Below, piece after piece: positions 23,957 through 31,474 of a stretch of DNA of 64,000 nucleotides (position 1 is the stretch's first letter; every line of letters starts with the position of its first letter). The stretch spans positions 434,001-498,000 of the forward strand of contig NZ_CP036150.1 of assembly GCF_008329965.1 (NCBI RefSeq). The letters run 5' to 3'. A program made the translations under genes and the position numbers. The notes beneath the pieces were generated by a model. It ran no database searches, was not told the DNA's origin, and was given only the letters and a program-made list of their open reading frames with translations. Source of the DNA: Oceanispirochaeta crateris. Lineage in GTDB: Bacteria > Spirochaetota > Spirochaetia > DSM-2461.

Positions 23957-24372
23957 AAGTACTTGTGGATACATCTGTTTGGTCTCTCGCATTTAGGAAA
24001 AAGAGCCCAACAGAAGATGAGAAGAGAATAATTAATGAACTCAAAGAGCTGATACGTGAGTTACGTGTAGTGCTAATTGGCCCAATTAGACAAGAATTAC
24101 TATCGGGAATCTCAAATGAGATAAAATTCCAGTCATTAAAAGACAAAATGAGGGCATTTGATGATCTGGTTATTACAACACAGGATTATGAATATGCAGC
24201 TAAAATTTATAATGATTGCCGAAAGAATGGAATACAAGGTTCTCAAGTTGACTATTTGATTTGCAGTGTTGCTAGATCAAATAACATCAGTGTATTCTCA
24301 ACTGATAAGGATTTTACCAATTACAATCAAGTAATTGAGCTTAAGCTGCATCAGGTGAGAAAAGAGATATAA
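23953..24372 (+). CDS. vapC: VapC-type PIN-domain toxin, cassette 7
   Basis: 139 aa, TTG start overlapping the antitoxin stop. VLVDTSVWSLAF supplies the first Asp, GPIRQELLSGI the Glu, DYLICSVARSNN and VFSTDKDFTNY the later Asps of a PIN-domain ribonuclease. VapC toxins cleave tRNA or rRNA when freed from VapB. All catalytic acidic residues appear present, so it should be active. Confidence 0.9.
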   Translation: MKVLVDTSVWSLAFRKKSPTEDEKRIINELKELIRELRVVLIGPIRQELLSGISNEIKFQSLKDKMRAFDDLVITTQDYEYAAKIYNDCRKNGIQGSQVDYLICSVARSNNISVFSTDKDFTNYNQVIELKLHQVRKEI

Positions 24373-24378
24373 GAGACG

Positions 24379-24552
24379 GCATAACAAGCTAATGCACCTG
24401 ACATTCCTATTGTCACACCTTCTTGCTCAAGATCTATTCAATAATAAATAATTGCTTTTCAATATAGTGTTGATGATTTACCATATTGGCAAGAAGTGGG
24501 CCAATACCTGTCCTGCGGCCAGGCCGGAATGCACGTGATCAGGATGTTGTGC
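24379..24552 (+). repeat. attC site 7 (long type, 174 bp)
   Basis: GCATAAC and GTTGTGC bound a longer palindrome (TTCTTGC / GCAAGAAG and TGCACCTGA / GTGATCAGG stems). It belongs to a family with sites 8 and 10, which share most of their sequence. Confidence 0.85.
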
Positions 24553-24765
24553 AGGCAAAAATGCTAGGATTCAGATTTCTGATATTTTCTCATGAAATAT
24601 TTAGGGATTTTCCTTCTCTTGTTGGTATCTGTCTGTCATGGATAAATGTAGCAACCTTGTCGGCTGCGGCTGGCAGAAGTACAAATATAGTGGAATTCGC
24701 CTGCGCCTTATTCAACTGTTTTAAAATTGACCCAGTTCTGGCCGTTGAATTCTGAAGTGGGGGTG
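24547..24765. other. Cassette 8, no convincing gene
   Basis: 219 bp between the crossover points of sites 7 and 8, with matching GTTGTGC and GCACAAC ends, so it is a true cassette. Open frames on either strand run into the flanking attC sites and have no ribosome site. It may carry a small RNA, a promoter or only gene debris. Confidence 0.6.
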
Positions 24766-24937
24766 CACAACAAACTAATGCACCTGACATTCCTTTTGTC
24801 ACACCTTCTTGCTTAAAGTCTTTTCAATAATAAATATTGCTTCTCAATATAGTGTTGATGATTTACCATAATGGCAAGAAGTGCGCCAATACCTGTCCTT
24901 TGGCCAGGCCGGAATGCACGTGATCAGGATGTTCTAC
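24765..24937 (+). repeat. attC site 8 (long type, 173 bp)
   Basis: GCACAAC and GTTCTAC bound a palindrome about 95% alike to site 7 by eye. Confidence 0.85.
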
Positions 24938-25119
24938 AGATTTAAGAATTAATAAGTCTTTAAATCAAAAGAAATAATATAAATTTTAGTAAAATAAGAG
25001 AAATAAATCAAACTCCAGTGGAAGCTCAGCTTTGGAGTAATAAACCTCCGGTGGAAGATTATTATGTTAGAATGAATGATCAGGAAATGGACTAAGTACG
25101 AGATTAGATGTATATTGAA

Positions 25120-25137
25120 CGTACGGATAACCGTACG
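25120..25137. promoter_or_regulatory. Operator dyad before yefM
   Basis: Arms CGTACGG and CCGTACG flank ATAA, and the second arm runs into the GGAGG ribosome site of the antitoxin. A binding site here would block translation start or transcription; YefM-YoeB complexes are known to repress their own promoter at short palindromes. Confidence 0.65.
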
Positions 25138-25146
25138 GAGGATGCC

Positions 25147-25389
25147 ATGAGTTCAATTAATGTAACAAATGCAAGGAAAGATCTGTATAAAATTGTTGAA
25201 ACTGTCAATTTATCTCATGAACCTGTACATATAACAGGAAAAAACAGCTCTGCTGTTTTAATAGGAGAGGATGACTGGAAGAGCATTGAAGAAACGCTTC
25301 ATCTCATGTCCATACCAGGCATGAGAGAATCTATCATTAAAGGAATGAATACTCCAATAGATGAATTAGATGATTCTTTGGATTGGTAA
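25147..25389 (+). CDS. yefM: YefM/Phd-type antitoxin, cassette 9
   Basis: 80 aa; the ATG at 25147 follows CGGAGG, so the frame's earlier start at 25108 (inside the operator) is rejected. INVTNARKDLYKIVETVNLS, EPVHITGKNSSAVLIGEDDW is the Phd/YefM DNA-binding fold. The C-terminus (SIPGMRESIIKGMNTPIDEL) is the toxin-binding helix seen in YefM. It precedes a YoeB gene with no gap. Confidence 0.9.
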   Translation: MSSINVTNARKDLYKIVETVNLSHEPVHITGKNSSAVLIGEDDWKSIEETLHLMSIPGMRESIIKGMNTPIDELDDSLDW

Positions 25390-25650
25390 ATGTTCAAATT
25401 ACTCTATACAAAACAAGCAAAAAAAGATGCAAGAAAGCTATCTGAAAGTAGTCTAAAAAAGAAAGCTCAGCAGATATTAGAAATAATAGAAGTCAATCCA
25501 TTCCAGAATCCACCCCCATATGAAAAACTGATTGGAGATTTAACAGGGGCTTACTCAAGAAGAATAAATATTCAACATCGTATTGTATATCAAGTACTTG
25601 AAAAAGAACAAATAGTTAAAATATTAAGAATGTGGACACACTATGAATAA
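25390..25650 (+). CDS. yoeB: YoeB-type mRNA interferase toxin, cassette 9
   Basis: 86 aa RelE-superfamily toxin. NPFQNPPPYEKLIGDLTGAY, SRRINIQHRIVYQV and ILRMWTHYE are the YoeB signature; the conserved Glu, Arg, His and Tyr of the active site are all present. YoeB cuts ribosome-bound mRNA. It directly follows the antitoxin stop. Confidence 0.92.
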   Translation: MFKLLYTKQAKKDARKLSESSLKKKAQQILEIIEVNPFQNPPPYEKLIGDLTGAYSRRINIQHRIVYQVLEKEQIVKILRMWTHYE

Positions 25651-25658
25651 AGAGAACT

Positions 25659-25757
25659 GTAGAACAAGCTTTTGAAGTAGTCAGTCGGGATGTCATGATC
25701 CTTGCATTCGCAACGATCCCGCCATCTTTCCTCCTGCTGCTTAAAAGAATGTTATGC
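25659..25757 (+). repeat. attC site 9
   Basis: GTAGAAC and GTTATGC bound a 99-bp palindrome almost identical to site 3. The opening box pairs with the GTTCTAC that started cassette 9. Confidence 0.92.
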
Positions 25758-25866
25758 CGATCAAAAGACATAAGTTCCTATTGTAAAAGGATTAATTAAA
25801 AACATAGGCATTGCTGCATCTAAAAAGGAAATCTCCGATGGTAGCTTATGCTTCGAAGAGAAATCC
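25751..25866 (+). repeat. 116-bp cassette leader, copy B
   Basis: Same sequence as 23518-23633, here leading into the HigBA cassette. Identity ends abruptly after AAATCC in both copies. Confidence 0.85.
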
Positions 25867-25978
25867 TGACAAAGTCAGGATGGATACATGCATTTTATAT
25901 CACAAAAAGATTTTATATCATCCAATTAGAATATTATCAAATTGATAAAACATATCAAATGTGGTATAATCCATTGAG

Positions 25979-26320
25979 ATGAATGAAGTATTGATTCTTG
26001 AACCTGCAAAGGAATTTATTGATTCTCTTAGTATTAAAATGCAGGCATAAACATTTAGAACAATTGATTTGTTGCAGGAATTTGGATTCTCATTAGCAAT
26101 GCCACACTCAAAAAAGCTTACTGGTTATGATCTATATGAACTGAGAGTGAAATTTGCATCAGATATTGTTCGCATGTTTTATTATGTCCACAATGGAAAG
26201 ATATTCATTATTTCATCTGGATATATAAAAAAGACAAACAAGACCAGTAAAAATGAAATTGAAAAAGCTATATCGTTAATAAATAGATACTTACAGGAGG
26301 TTGAAGATGAAAGCATATAA
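25979..26320 (+). pseudogene. higB: HigB/Gp49-type toxin with in-frame stop, cassette 10
   Basis: The frame from the ATG at 25979 reads MNEVLILEPAKEFIDSLS..., meets TAA at 26048-26050 after 23 codons, and then continues in the same frame with FGFSLAMPHSKKLTGYDLYE, RMFYYVHNGKIFIISSGYIK and KKTNKTSKNEIEKAISLI, the Gp49/HigB family pattern. One base change (AAA to TAA) would explain the break. A TTG at 26069 could restart translation, but the lost N-terminal strand and helix make toxicity doubtful. The antitoxin gene overlaps its end. Confidence 0.85.
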
Positions 26321-26600
26321 TTATGAAGAATTTAAGAAAGAGCGACTATCTGATCCCCATTTAAAAGCAGAATATGATTTCTTAGAAGAAGAATTCACAT
26401 TATCAAAAGAAATAATTCAACTAAGGAAAGACAAAAACTTAACCCAGAAAGAACTTGCTCATGAAATAGGAAGCTCACAACCAGCAATAGCGAGGCTTGA
26501 ATCAGGGAATTACAGAAATTTATCACTTTCCTTCTTAAGAAAAGTTGCTACAGCTTTAGATGCAGTACCAGAAGTACATCTAAAAAGAAAGGCAAATTAA
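26307..26600 (+). CDS. higA: HigA-type XRE antitoxin, cassette 10
   Basis: About 97 aa. ACAGGAGG at 26294-26301 sets the start at the ATG at 26307, with one at 26301 possible. LRKDKNLTQKELAHEIGSSQ, PAIARLESGNYRNLSLSFLR is an XRE helix-turn-helix in the C-terminal half, with an N-terminal toxin-binding region. It seems intact although its toxin gene carries a stop. Confidence 0.88.
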   Translation: MKAYNYEEFKKERLSDPHLKAEYDFLEEEFTLSKEIIQLRKDKNLTQKELAHEIGSSQPAIARLESGNYRNLSLSFLRKVATALDAVPEVHLKRKAN

Positions 26601-26607
26601 GAACGAG

Positions 26608-26781
26608 GCATAACAAGCTAATGCACCTGACATTCCTATTGTCACACCTTCTTGCTCAAGATCCATTCAATAATAAATAATTGCTTTTCAATATAGTTTT
26701 GATGATTTACCATATTGGCAAGAAGTGCGCCAATACCTGTCCTGCGGCCAGGCCGGAATGCACGTGATCAGGGTGTTATGC
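26608..26781 (+). repeat. attC site 10 (long type, 174 bp)
   Basis: GCATAAC and GTTATGC bound a copy of the long attC type, very close to site 7. Confidence 0.85.
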
Positions 26782-26815
26782 TGAAGAAAGTCTGATTTGC
26801 ACAGAAGGAAGTTTT

Positions 26816-27628
26816 ATGAGTGAATATTCTAAGAAAATATTTCCACAATTACGGATAGCAATTAAACGAGATTTAAATATCGATGATATATTCAAGCAAT
26901 CAAATTTCTTTCAAAATGCACAAAAATATGAAATAGAATTTGGAAAAGTAATACTTGATAATGCTTTTCCTATCCATAAGTATCACATAGCTCTATATAA
27001 CATTTTTCCATTAAAAAATAAGAGATTTGAGTTCAGATTAGCTATTATATATGGAAATAGAGAACTTAGTAAAAATTATAGTTCGAAATATAATGAAAAA
27101 AAAGAATATGAAATAAGAACAGGTTGTATATTACATGGAAAAGGAAGAGAATCCAATAATAATCTAGAAATATTATATAATGACTTCGAAATATTAGAAT
27201 GGAATACTAATGTTTCATATCAGACTTTGAAAGATAAAGTTGGTTGGATTGCGAAACCTGTGTCTCATTCTTTAACAGATGAATTTTTTAAAGAATATAA
27301 AATAGATGATTCACAAAAGATATTTGTTAGCAATCATGGAAAAGTACAAGACGAAAATAGAAAAGATATTGAACCGATATATGATAAAATATGTAAACTT
27401 TTATATGTGAAAAATAAAATTTATATTCACCAATTAGTTGCTTCCCTTTTTTCAATCAATAGGAATAAAACTCTATGTACTCAAGTTCACCATATTGATA
27501 ATAATGGATATAACAACTCTGTAGAAAATTTATTATACGTTTCAGCAGAACAACATGCTTGCATACATACATTTATGTGGGATAAGTATTATTTAAAAGA
27601 TTACATTTTGAATTTTTATAGGCTTTGA
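26816..27628 (+). CDS. HNH endonuclease-like protein, cassette 11
   Basis: 270 aa, ribosome site AGAAGGAAG before the ATG. The C-terminus carries TQVHHIDNNGYNNSVENLLY followed by VSAEQHACIH, an HNH_3/homing-type motif with the His pair near residue 226, the Asn and the last His in place. The first 150 residues are beta-rich and unrecognised and may bind DNA or another target. No partner gene shares the cassette. It could be a defence nuclease, a toxin or a homing-type enzyme. Confidence 0.72.
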   Translation: MSEYSKKIFPQLRIAIKRDLNIDDIFKQSNFFQNAQKYEIEFGKVILDNAFPIHKYHIALYNIFPLKNKRFEFRLAIIYGNRELSKNYSSKYNEKKEYEIRTGCILHGKGRESNNNLEILYNDFEILEWNTNVSYQTLKDKVGWIAKPVSHSLTDEFFKEYKIDDSQKIFVSNHGKVQDENRKDIEPIYDKICKLLYVKNKIYIHQLVASLFSINRNKTLCTQVHHIDNNGYNNSVENLLYVSAEQHACIHTFMWDKYYLKDYILNFYRL

Positions 27629-27737
27629 TTGGGCTAAACCTTAAATATTTATTTGTTTAAAGAAATTACATGATTTACTATGTAAATAGGAAAAAACAAA
27701 TAATGCAATAATGAAAACTAAACAATAGGAAAATTCA

Positions 27738-27845
27738 GCATAACAAAGCCATGAACCAGATTTTCCTATGGCATACTTTCTGCTTTTCGGCTCCGCCGGC
27801 AGAAAATACGCCATCTACGGAAAACAGGTTATGGCGGCGTTATCC
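27738..27845 (+). repeat. attC site 11
   Basis: GCATAAC and GTTATCC bound a 108-bp palindrome (AGCCATGAACCAG / CAGGTTATGGCGG arms). Confidence 0.9.
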
Positions 27846-27878
27846 AGCCTTCGGCCAAAAAAATATTAAAAGGATTGC

Positions 27879-27902
27879 TGATAGTATCATATGATACTAT
27901 CA
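27879..27902. promoter_or_regulatory. 24-bp perfect palindrome before fic (copy B)
   Basis: Same palindrome as 20256-20279, again 7 bp before the Fic start. Confidence 0.75.
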
Positions 27903-27909
27903 TTGAAGT

Positions 27910-28875
27910 ATGAAACCACCGTATGATATTACGAAAACAATATTGGATTTATATGGGCAAATAACAGAAGCATTGGGTATCTGCCAAAGCTTTATGCTTG
28001 TTAAACCAGAAGCACGACTACGCCGTCAAAACCGAATTAAAACAATCCAATCATCTCTTTCAATAGAAGGTAATACACTCAATATTGAGAATGTAACAGC
28101 ATTATTAGATAATCAAAGAATTATTGGTCCAAAAAAAGACATCATCGAAGTACAGAATGCTATCAAAGCATATGATCAGTTGAATGAATTGAGGCCATTC
28201 AATAAAAATGATTTTCTTTCAGCACATGGAATACTAATGAAAGATTTAGTAAAAGCACCTGGAGAATATAGAAAATCACAAGTAGGAATTATGAAGGGGA
28301 AGGAAGTAACACATATTGCCCCCACATCAGAAATGGTTCCTGGCCTAATGAATGACTTATTCAAATACCTTAAAGAAGATACAGATTTAGAAATTATCAA
28401 AAGCTGTGTCTTTCACTATGAGATGGAATTCATTCATCCCTTTGAAGACGGAAACGGAAGAATGGGGAGATATTGGCAAACACGCATATTGATGAAAGTA
28501 AATCCAATATTTGAATTTGTACCAATTGAAAAGCTAATTAAAGATCATCAGAAAGAGTATTATCAGGCCTTATCAATTTCAGATAATACCGGAAAATCAA
28601 CTGTATTTATTGAATTCATGCTAAACATCATAAATCAAGCATTACGTGATACGATTAATGAATCAAAGCCAGCAAGCCCAGATTATCAAAAACGCACAGA
28701 AGTTGCTCTCTCTCAGCTGGATAGCTGGTTTGATAGAAAAGAATATATGAAAGTATGTAAAGGAATCTCTAGTGCTACAGCTAGTAGAGATTTAAAACAG
28801 TTAATTGAAGAAAATAGGATTGAGTCTACAGGTAAAGGTAGAATGACAAAATATAGAATGGAAAAGAGTGGATAA
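27910..28875 (+). CDS. Fic family protein, identical copy, cassette 12
   Basis: Protein identical to that at 20287-21252, with Fic motif HPFEDGNGRMGR, inhibitory helix SIEGNT and C-terminal winged helix. Both copies keep the operator palindrome, so both should respond to one another's product. Confidence 0.9.
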   Translation: MKPPYDITKTILDLYGQITEALGICQSFMLVKPEARLRRQNRIKTIQSSLSIEGNTLNIENVTALLDNQRIIGPKKDIIEVQNAIKAYDQLNELRPFNKNDFLSAHGILMKDLVKAPGEYRKSQVGIMKGKEVTHIAPTSEMVPGLMNDLFKYLKEDTDLEIIKSCVFHYEMEFIHPFEDGNGRMGRYWQTRILMKVNPIFEFVPIEKLIKDHQKEYYQALSISDNTGKSTVFIEFMLNIINQALRDTINESKPASPDYQKRTEVALSQLDSWFDRKEYMKVCKGISSATASRDLKQLIEENRIESTGKGRMTKYRMEKSG

Positions 28876-28978
28876 CAAACAATTGAAGTAGAATTACCTA
28901 CTGTCATGGATCAAGCTATCTACTACGTAGGCATGATCCACGCCAGCTGACGGCAATCTACTTAATTGGATGTTCTAC
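28870..28978 (+). repeat. attC site 12
   Basis: GGATAAC and GTTCTAC. Identical to site 5 up to the crossover point, after which the next cassette's box (TTCTAC) takes over, exactly as the recombination model predicts. Confidence 0.92.
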
Positions 28979-29278
28979 GGACAATTTGAGACGGATTATT
29001 TATTATTCTGAACTGTTTCATTTTTCAAATTCTGAACAAATTAAAATCCTCCTCCGGAAGATCAAGAAATATGGACTATAAAAAATCAAATTGGAAAGAA
29101 CCAGAATGGAATAGGTGTTCTGAATTGATATATTGGTTCATTAATTAACAATATAAAATTAGAATTGGAAAGTATGAAATGAATTTCGGTGTTGTGATCA
29201 ATAATCTCTGTAGAAGATTATGTCTCGAAGAAGCAATTTTCATTGACTGGAAGTATAAACAAAGTATATATTATTAGT
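28979..29278. other. Cassette 13 leader, no gene seen
   Basis: About 300 bp of AT-rich DNA before mazE. A broken frame near 29060-29180 (EDQEIWTIKNQIGKNQNG) looks like coding debris, but I cannot assign it. Confidence 0.35.
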
Positions 29279-29509
29279 ATGGAAGCAAAAATTCAGAAAT
29301 GGGGCAATAGCCTAGGTATTCGTATTCCAATCAATATCATTCGTGATCTAGCACTGGAAAACGGCTCAACTGTTGATATCGAAGAAATTGAAGATCGGAT
29401 TATCATTAAACCAAAACGCAACCTCGAAGATTTATTAAGTTGTATTACAGAAGAGAATTTACATAATGAAATCGATTTTGGTATGCCTGAAGGGAATGAA
29501 TCCTGGTGA
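29279..29509 (+). CDS. mazE: MazE/AbrB-type antitoxin, cassette 13
   Basis: 76 aa from the ATG at 29279 (the frame extends to 29243 without support). MEAKIQKWGNSLGIRIPINI and VDIEEIEDRIIIKPK form the swapped-hairpin AbrB/MazE DNA-binding fold; the acidic C-terminus would wrap MazF. Its stop overlaps the MazF start. Confidence 0.9.
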   Translation: MEAKIQKWGNSLGIRIPINIIRDLALENGSTVDIEEIEDRIIIKPKRNLEDLLSCITEENLHNEIDFGMPEGNESW

Positions 29510-29841
29510 AAAAACAATATATACCTGAACGTGGAGACATAATCTGGCTAAATTTCACTCCTCAGGCCGGACATGAACAAGCAGGAAAAAGACCAGCAAT
29601 AGTTATTTCACCCTCTTCTTATAATTCTAAAACGGGGCTAATGATTGCTTGCCCAATTACGAGTAAAATAAAAAACTACCCCTTCGAAGTACCGGTTATT
29701 GGAAGAAAAATATCAGGTGTTGTTTTATCAGATCAGGTAAAAAACTTAGATTGGCGAGTTCGAGAAGCTGCATTTATTGAAAAAGCAACAGAAACTGCTT
29801 TTTCTGAAGTACAAGAAAAACTCGCATTATTGATAAAATAA
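29506..29841 (+). CDS. mazF: MazF/PemK-type mRNA interferase, cassette 13
   Basis: 111 aa, GTG start overlapping mazE by 4 bp. ERGDIIWLNFTPQAGHEQAG, KRPAIVISP, GLMIACPITSK and VVLSDQVKNLDWR are the MazF/PemK family blocks, with the catalytic Arg and Thr/Ser in place. It cleaves RNA at short sequences when MazE is lost. Confidence 0.92.
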   Translation: MKKQYIPERGDIIWLNFTPQAGHEQAGKRPAIVISPSSYNSKTGLMIACPITSKIKNYPFEVPVIGRKISGVVLSDQVKNLDWRVREAAFIEKATETAFSEVQEKLALLIK

Positions 29842-29885
29842 TAATACAATATTTTAAAATGAAAAATCCGGCATAAAAAGAGGCC

Positions 29886-30019
29886 GTAGAACAAGCAAAT
29901 GAACGAAGACAGAATTTTTTGTCAGGCTCTTTGCACTCACTTCGTTCGAATGCAAAGAGCCCGCCAAATCCTTGCGCTTCGCTCCAGGAACAATTCTGCT
30001 TGTTATTTGGATGTTATAT
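29886..30019 (+). repeat. attC site 13
   Basis: GTAGAAC and GTTATAT bound a 134-bp palindrome (AAGCAAATGAACGAAGACAG and CTGCTTGTTATTTGG arms). Confidence 0.88.
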
Positions 30020-30079
30020 TTGCATGAAACAAATTTATGTCTTACAATATCGGATAAATTATTATTTGAAGGAACCGAT

Positions 30080-31000
30080 ATGGACCCTAAGTTAATAAAG
30101 AGTATTGAAGGTAAAAAAAGAGAACTAGATTCAAATCGACCACTAAATACCTCCATAGTTAAGAAATTGAATGAACAATTCGCAGTAGAATGGATATATA
30201 ATTCAAATGCTATAGAGGGGAATACACTATCTCTTAATGAAACCGAGATTGTTCTGAATTCTGGTGTAACAATCGGTGGAAAAACAGTAAATGAGCACCT
30301 TGAGGTTATAAACCATCAGGAAGGTATTCAATATTTAGAATTACTCATATCCAAAAGAACTGATTTCACAGAAGATTCGATAAAAGAGCTCCATAGACTA
30401 ATTCTCAAAGGAATTGATGATCTTGAAGCAGGAATTTATCGTAGGCATAACGTAAGAATTGTCGGAGCAAGAATAATACCTCCCCAAGCAATAAAAGTAA
30501 AAAGCTTAATGTCAGAACTCATGTCCTGGTATTACGAAAATATGCTTAGTTTACCTATATCAGTATTAGCAGCACAGTTTCATTACAAATTTGTCTGCAT
30601 CCATCCCTTCATTGATGGGAATGGAAGGGTCGCCCGTTTGTTAATGAATCTAATACTAATGAAGAATGGGTTTCCCCCAACAGTTATATTGAAAGTGGAT
30701 AGAAAAAAATATTACAGAGTATTAAATGAAGCAAATATAGGAAACGAAGAGTCTTTTGAGAATTTTATTGGTCGCTCTATTGAAAGATCACTGATAATAT
30801 ATCTCAATAGTATCAAACCCAATACAACAGAAAAACAAGGTTTCATAAATCTCAGAGACGCAAGCAAATACTGTAATTACTCCCAGGAGTATCTTTCGTT
30901 ACTTGCTAGAAAGGGAAAGCTTTCAGCTGTTAAAATTAATAAAGAATGGGTTACAACTCGTGAAGCAATTGAAGATTACGTTAAAGAATTGAAAGAGTGA
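30080..31000 (+). CDS. Fic family protein (third type), cassette 14
   Basis: 306 aa; the ATG at 30080 follows GAAGGAACCG, while the longer frame begins inside attC. HPFIDGNGRVARLLMN near residue 173 is the Fic motif (the second Gly of GxxGR is Ala here: GNGRVAR). NSNAIEGNTL gives Ser42, Glu46, Gly47 of the inhibitory helix. The C-terminus (LRDASKYCNYSQEYLSLLAR, KINKEWVTTREAIEDYV) is a MerR/excisionase-like helix-turn-helix. It differs from the other Fic proteins here. Confidence 0.88.
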   Translation: MDPKLIKSIEGKKRELDSNRPLNTSIVKKLNEQFAVEWIYNSNAIEGNTLSLNETEIVLNSGVTIGGKTVNEHLEVINHQEGIQYLELLISKRTDFTEDSIKELHRLILKGIDDLEAGIYRRHNVRIVGARIIPPQAIKVKSLMSELMSWYYENMLSLPISVLAAQFHYKFVCIHPFIDGNGRVARLLMNLILMKNGFPPTVILKVDRKKYYRVLNEANIGNEESFENFIGRSIERSLIIYLNSIKPNTTEKQGFINLRDASKYCNYSQEYLSLLARKGKLSAVKINKEWVTTREAIEDYVKELKE

Positions 31001-31019
31001 ATACCATATCGAAATAAGG

Positions 31020-31190
31020 TGTCATAGATAGCAAAGATTTGAAATGGTCCTTCCTGCTTGCACAATTCTTGCGGAAACTGCAGATGGATGGAGATATTTT
31101 TATTCGGTGAAAAAGTTCCTAAGAAGCCTGGGAAGGCAAGAGGTGCGCCAAAACCTGTCTTGCAGTCAGGCTAGAATACACGAGATCCCT
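31020..31190 (+). repeat. Degenerate attC site 14, end of array
   Basis: GATAGCAAAGATTTGAAATGG resembles the 5' arm of site 4, and AAGAGGTGCGCCAAAACCTG with TTGCAGTCAGGCTAGAATAC resembles the 3' half of the long type. The boxes no longer fit (AGC in place of AAC; no clear GTT), so recombination is unlikely. Confidence 0.6.
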
Positions 31191-31199
31191 TTGTTTTTG

Positions 31200-31474
31200 T
31201 TAACATATTCGTTAAAAATACATTTTAAATAATACAATTATGCGATTATTAACGAATATTAATGCATATTAACGTCTTTTGAAGAGATTATTCGCTAATC
31301 TGGCGTGTAAAATTCCATAAAAACTAAATATTCCAAATAATAAATCCCATAATAAACCATTTTGAAAAAATAGTTACTAGACAGCTATGATCAATAGGTG
31401 TTTAATATTTATATCACCCTATGCGGTGAATAACATAAATAGCTAATAATAATATTATTAGGGAGGTATTTTTT
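31200..31474. promoter_or_regulatory. Regulatory region of cstA with repeated TTAACG motif
   Basis: ATATTCGTTAA (31205-31215) and TTAACGAATAT (31249-31259) form an 11-bp perfect inverted repeat, and a third ATATTAACG follows near 31266. A ribosome site AGGGAGG precedes the cstA start. The remainder up to 31,450 is AT-rich with no gene. Confidence 0.45.

Larger units (their letters stand above)
27840..28972 (+). repeat. Duplicated Fic cassette, copy B (1,133 bp)
   Basis: Second copy of 20217-21349, the same length and with one difference seen. Confidence 0.9.
13011..31190 (+). mobile_element. Integron cassette array without integrase (CALIN), about 14 cassettes
   Basis: Thirteen complete attC-like sites, each about 99-174 bp of imperfect palindrome bounded by xxxxAAC and GTTxxxx boxes, separate short gene units that read rightward. 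The GTT box opening each cassette is the reverse complement of the AAC box closing it (ATAT, ATGT, ATCC, ATCT, ATGC, GTGC, CTAC types). This is the signature left by insertion of circular cassettes and cannot arise by chance at so many joints. No IntI gene is in the window. Cargo is dominated by toxin-antitoxin and defence-like genes. Confidence 0.92.

Noticed and set aside
24486-24755. 89-aa rightward frame over cassette 8
   Set aside because: It begins inside attC site 7, has no ribosome site and its composition follows the palindrome, so it is a chance frame.
24590-24802. 70-aa leftward frame over cassette 8
   Set aside because: It starts inside attC site 8 on the strand opposite to all other cassette genes and has no supporting motif.
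13011-31190. CRISPR array as explanation for the repeats
   Set aside because: Repeats are 99-174 bp palindromes separated by whole genes of variable length, with no short regular spacers and no cas genes.
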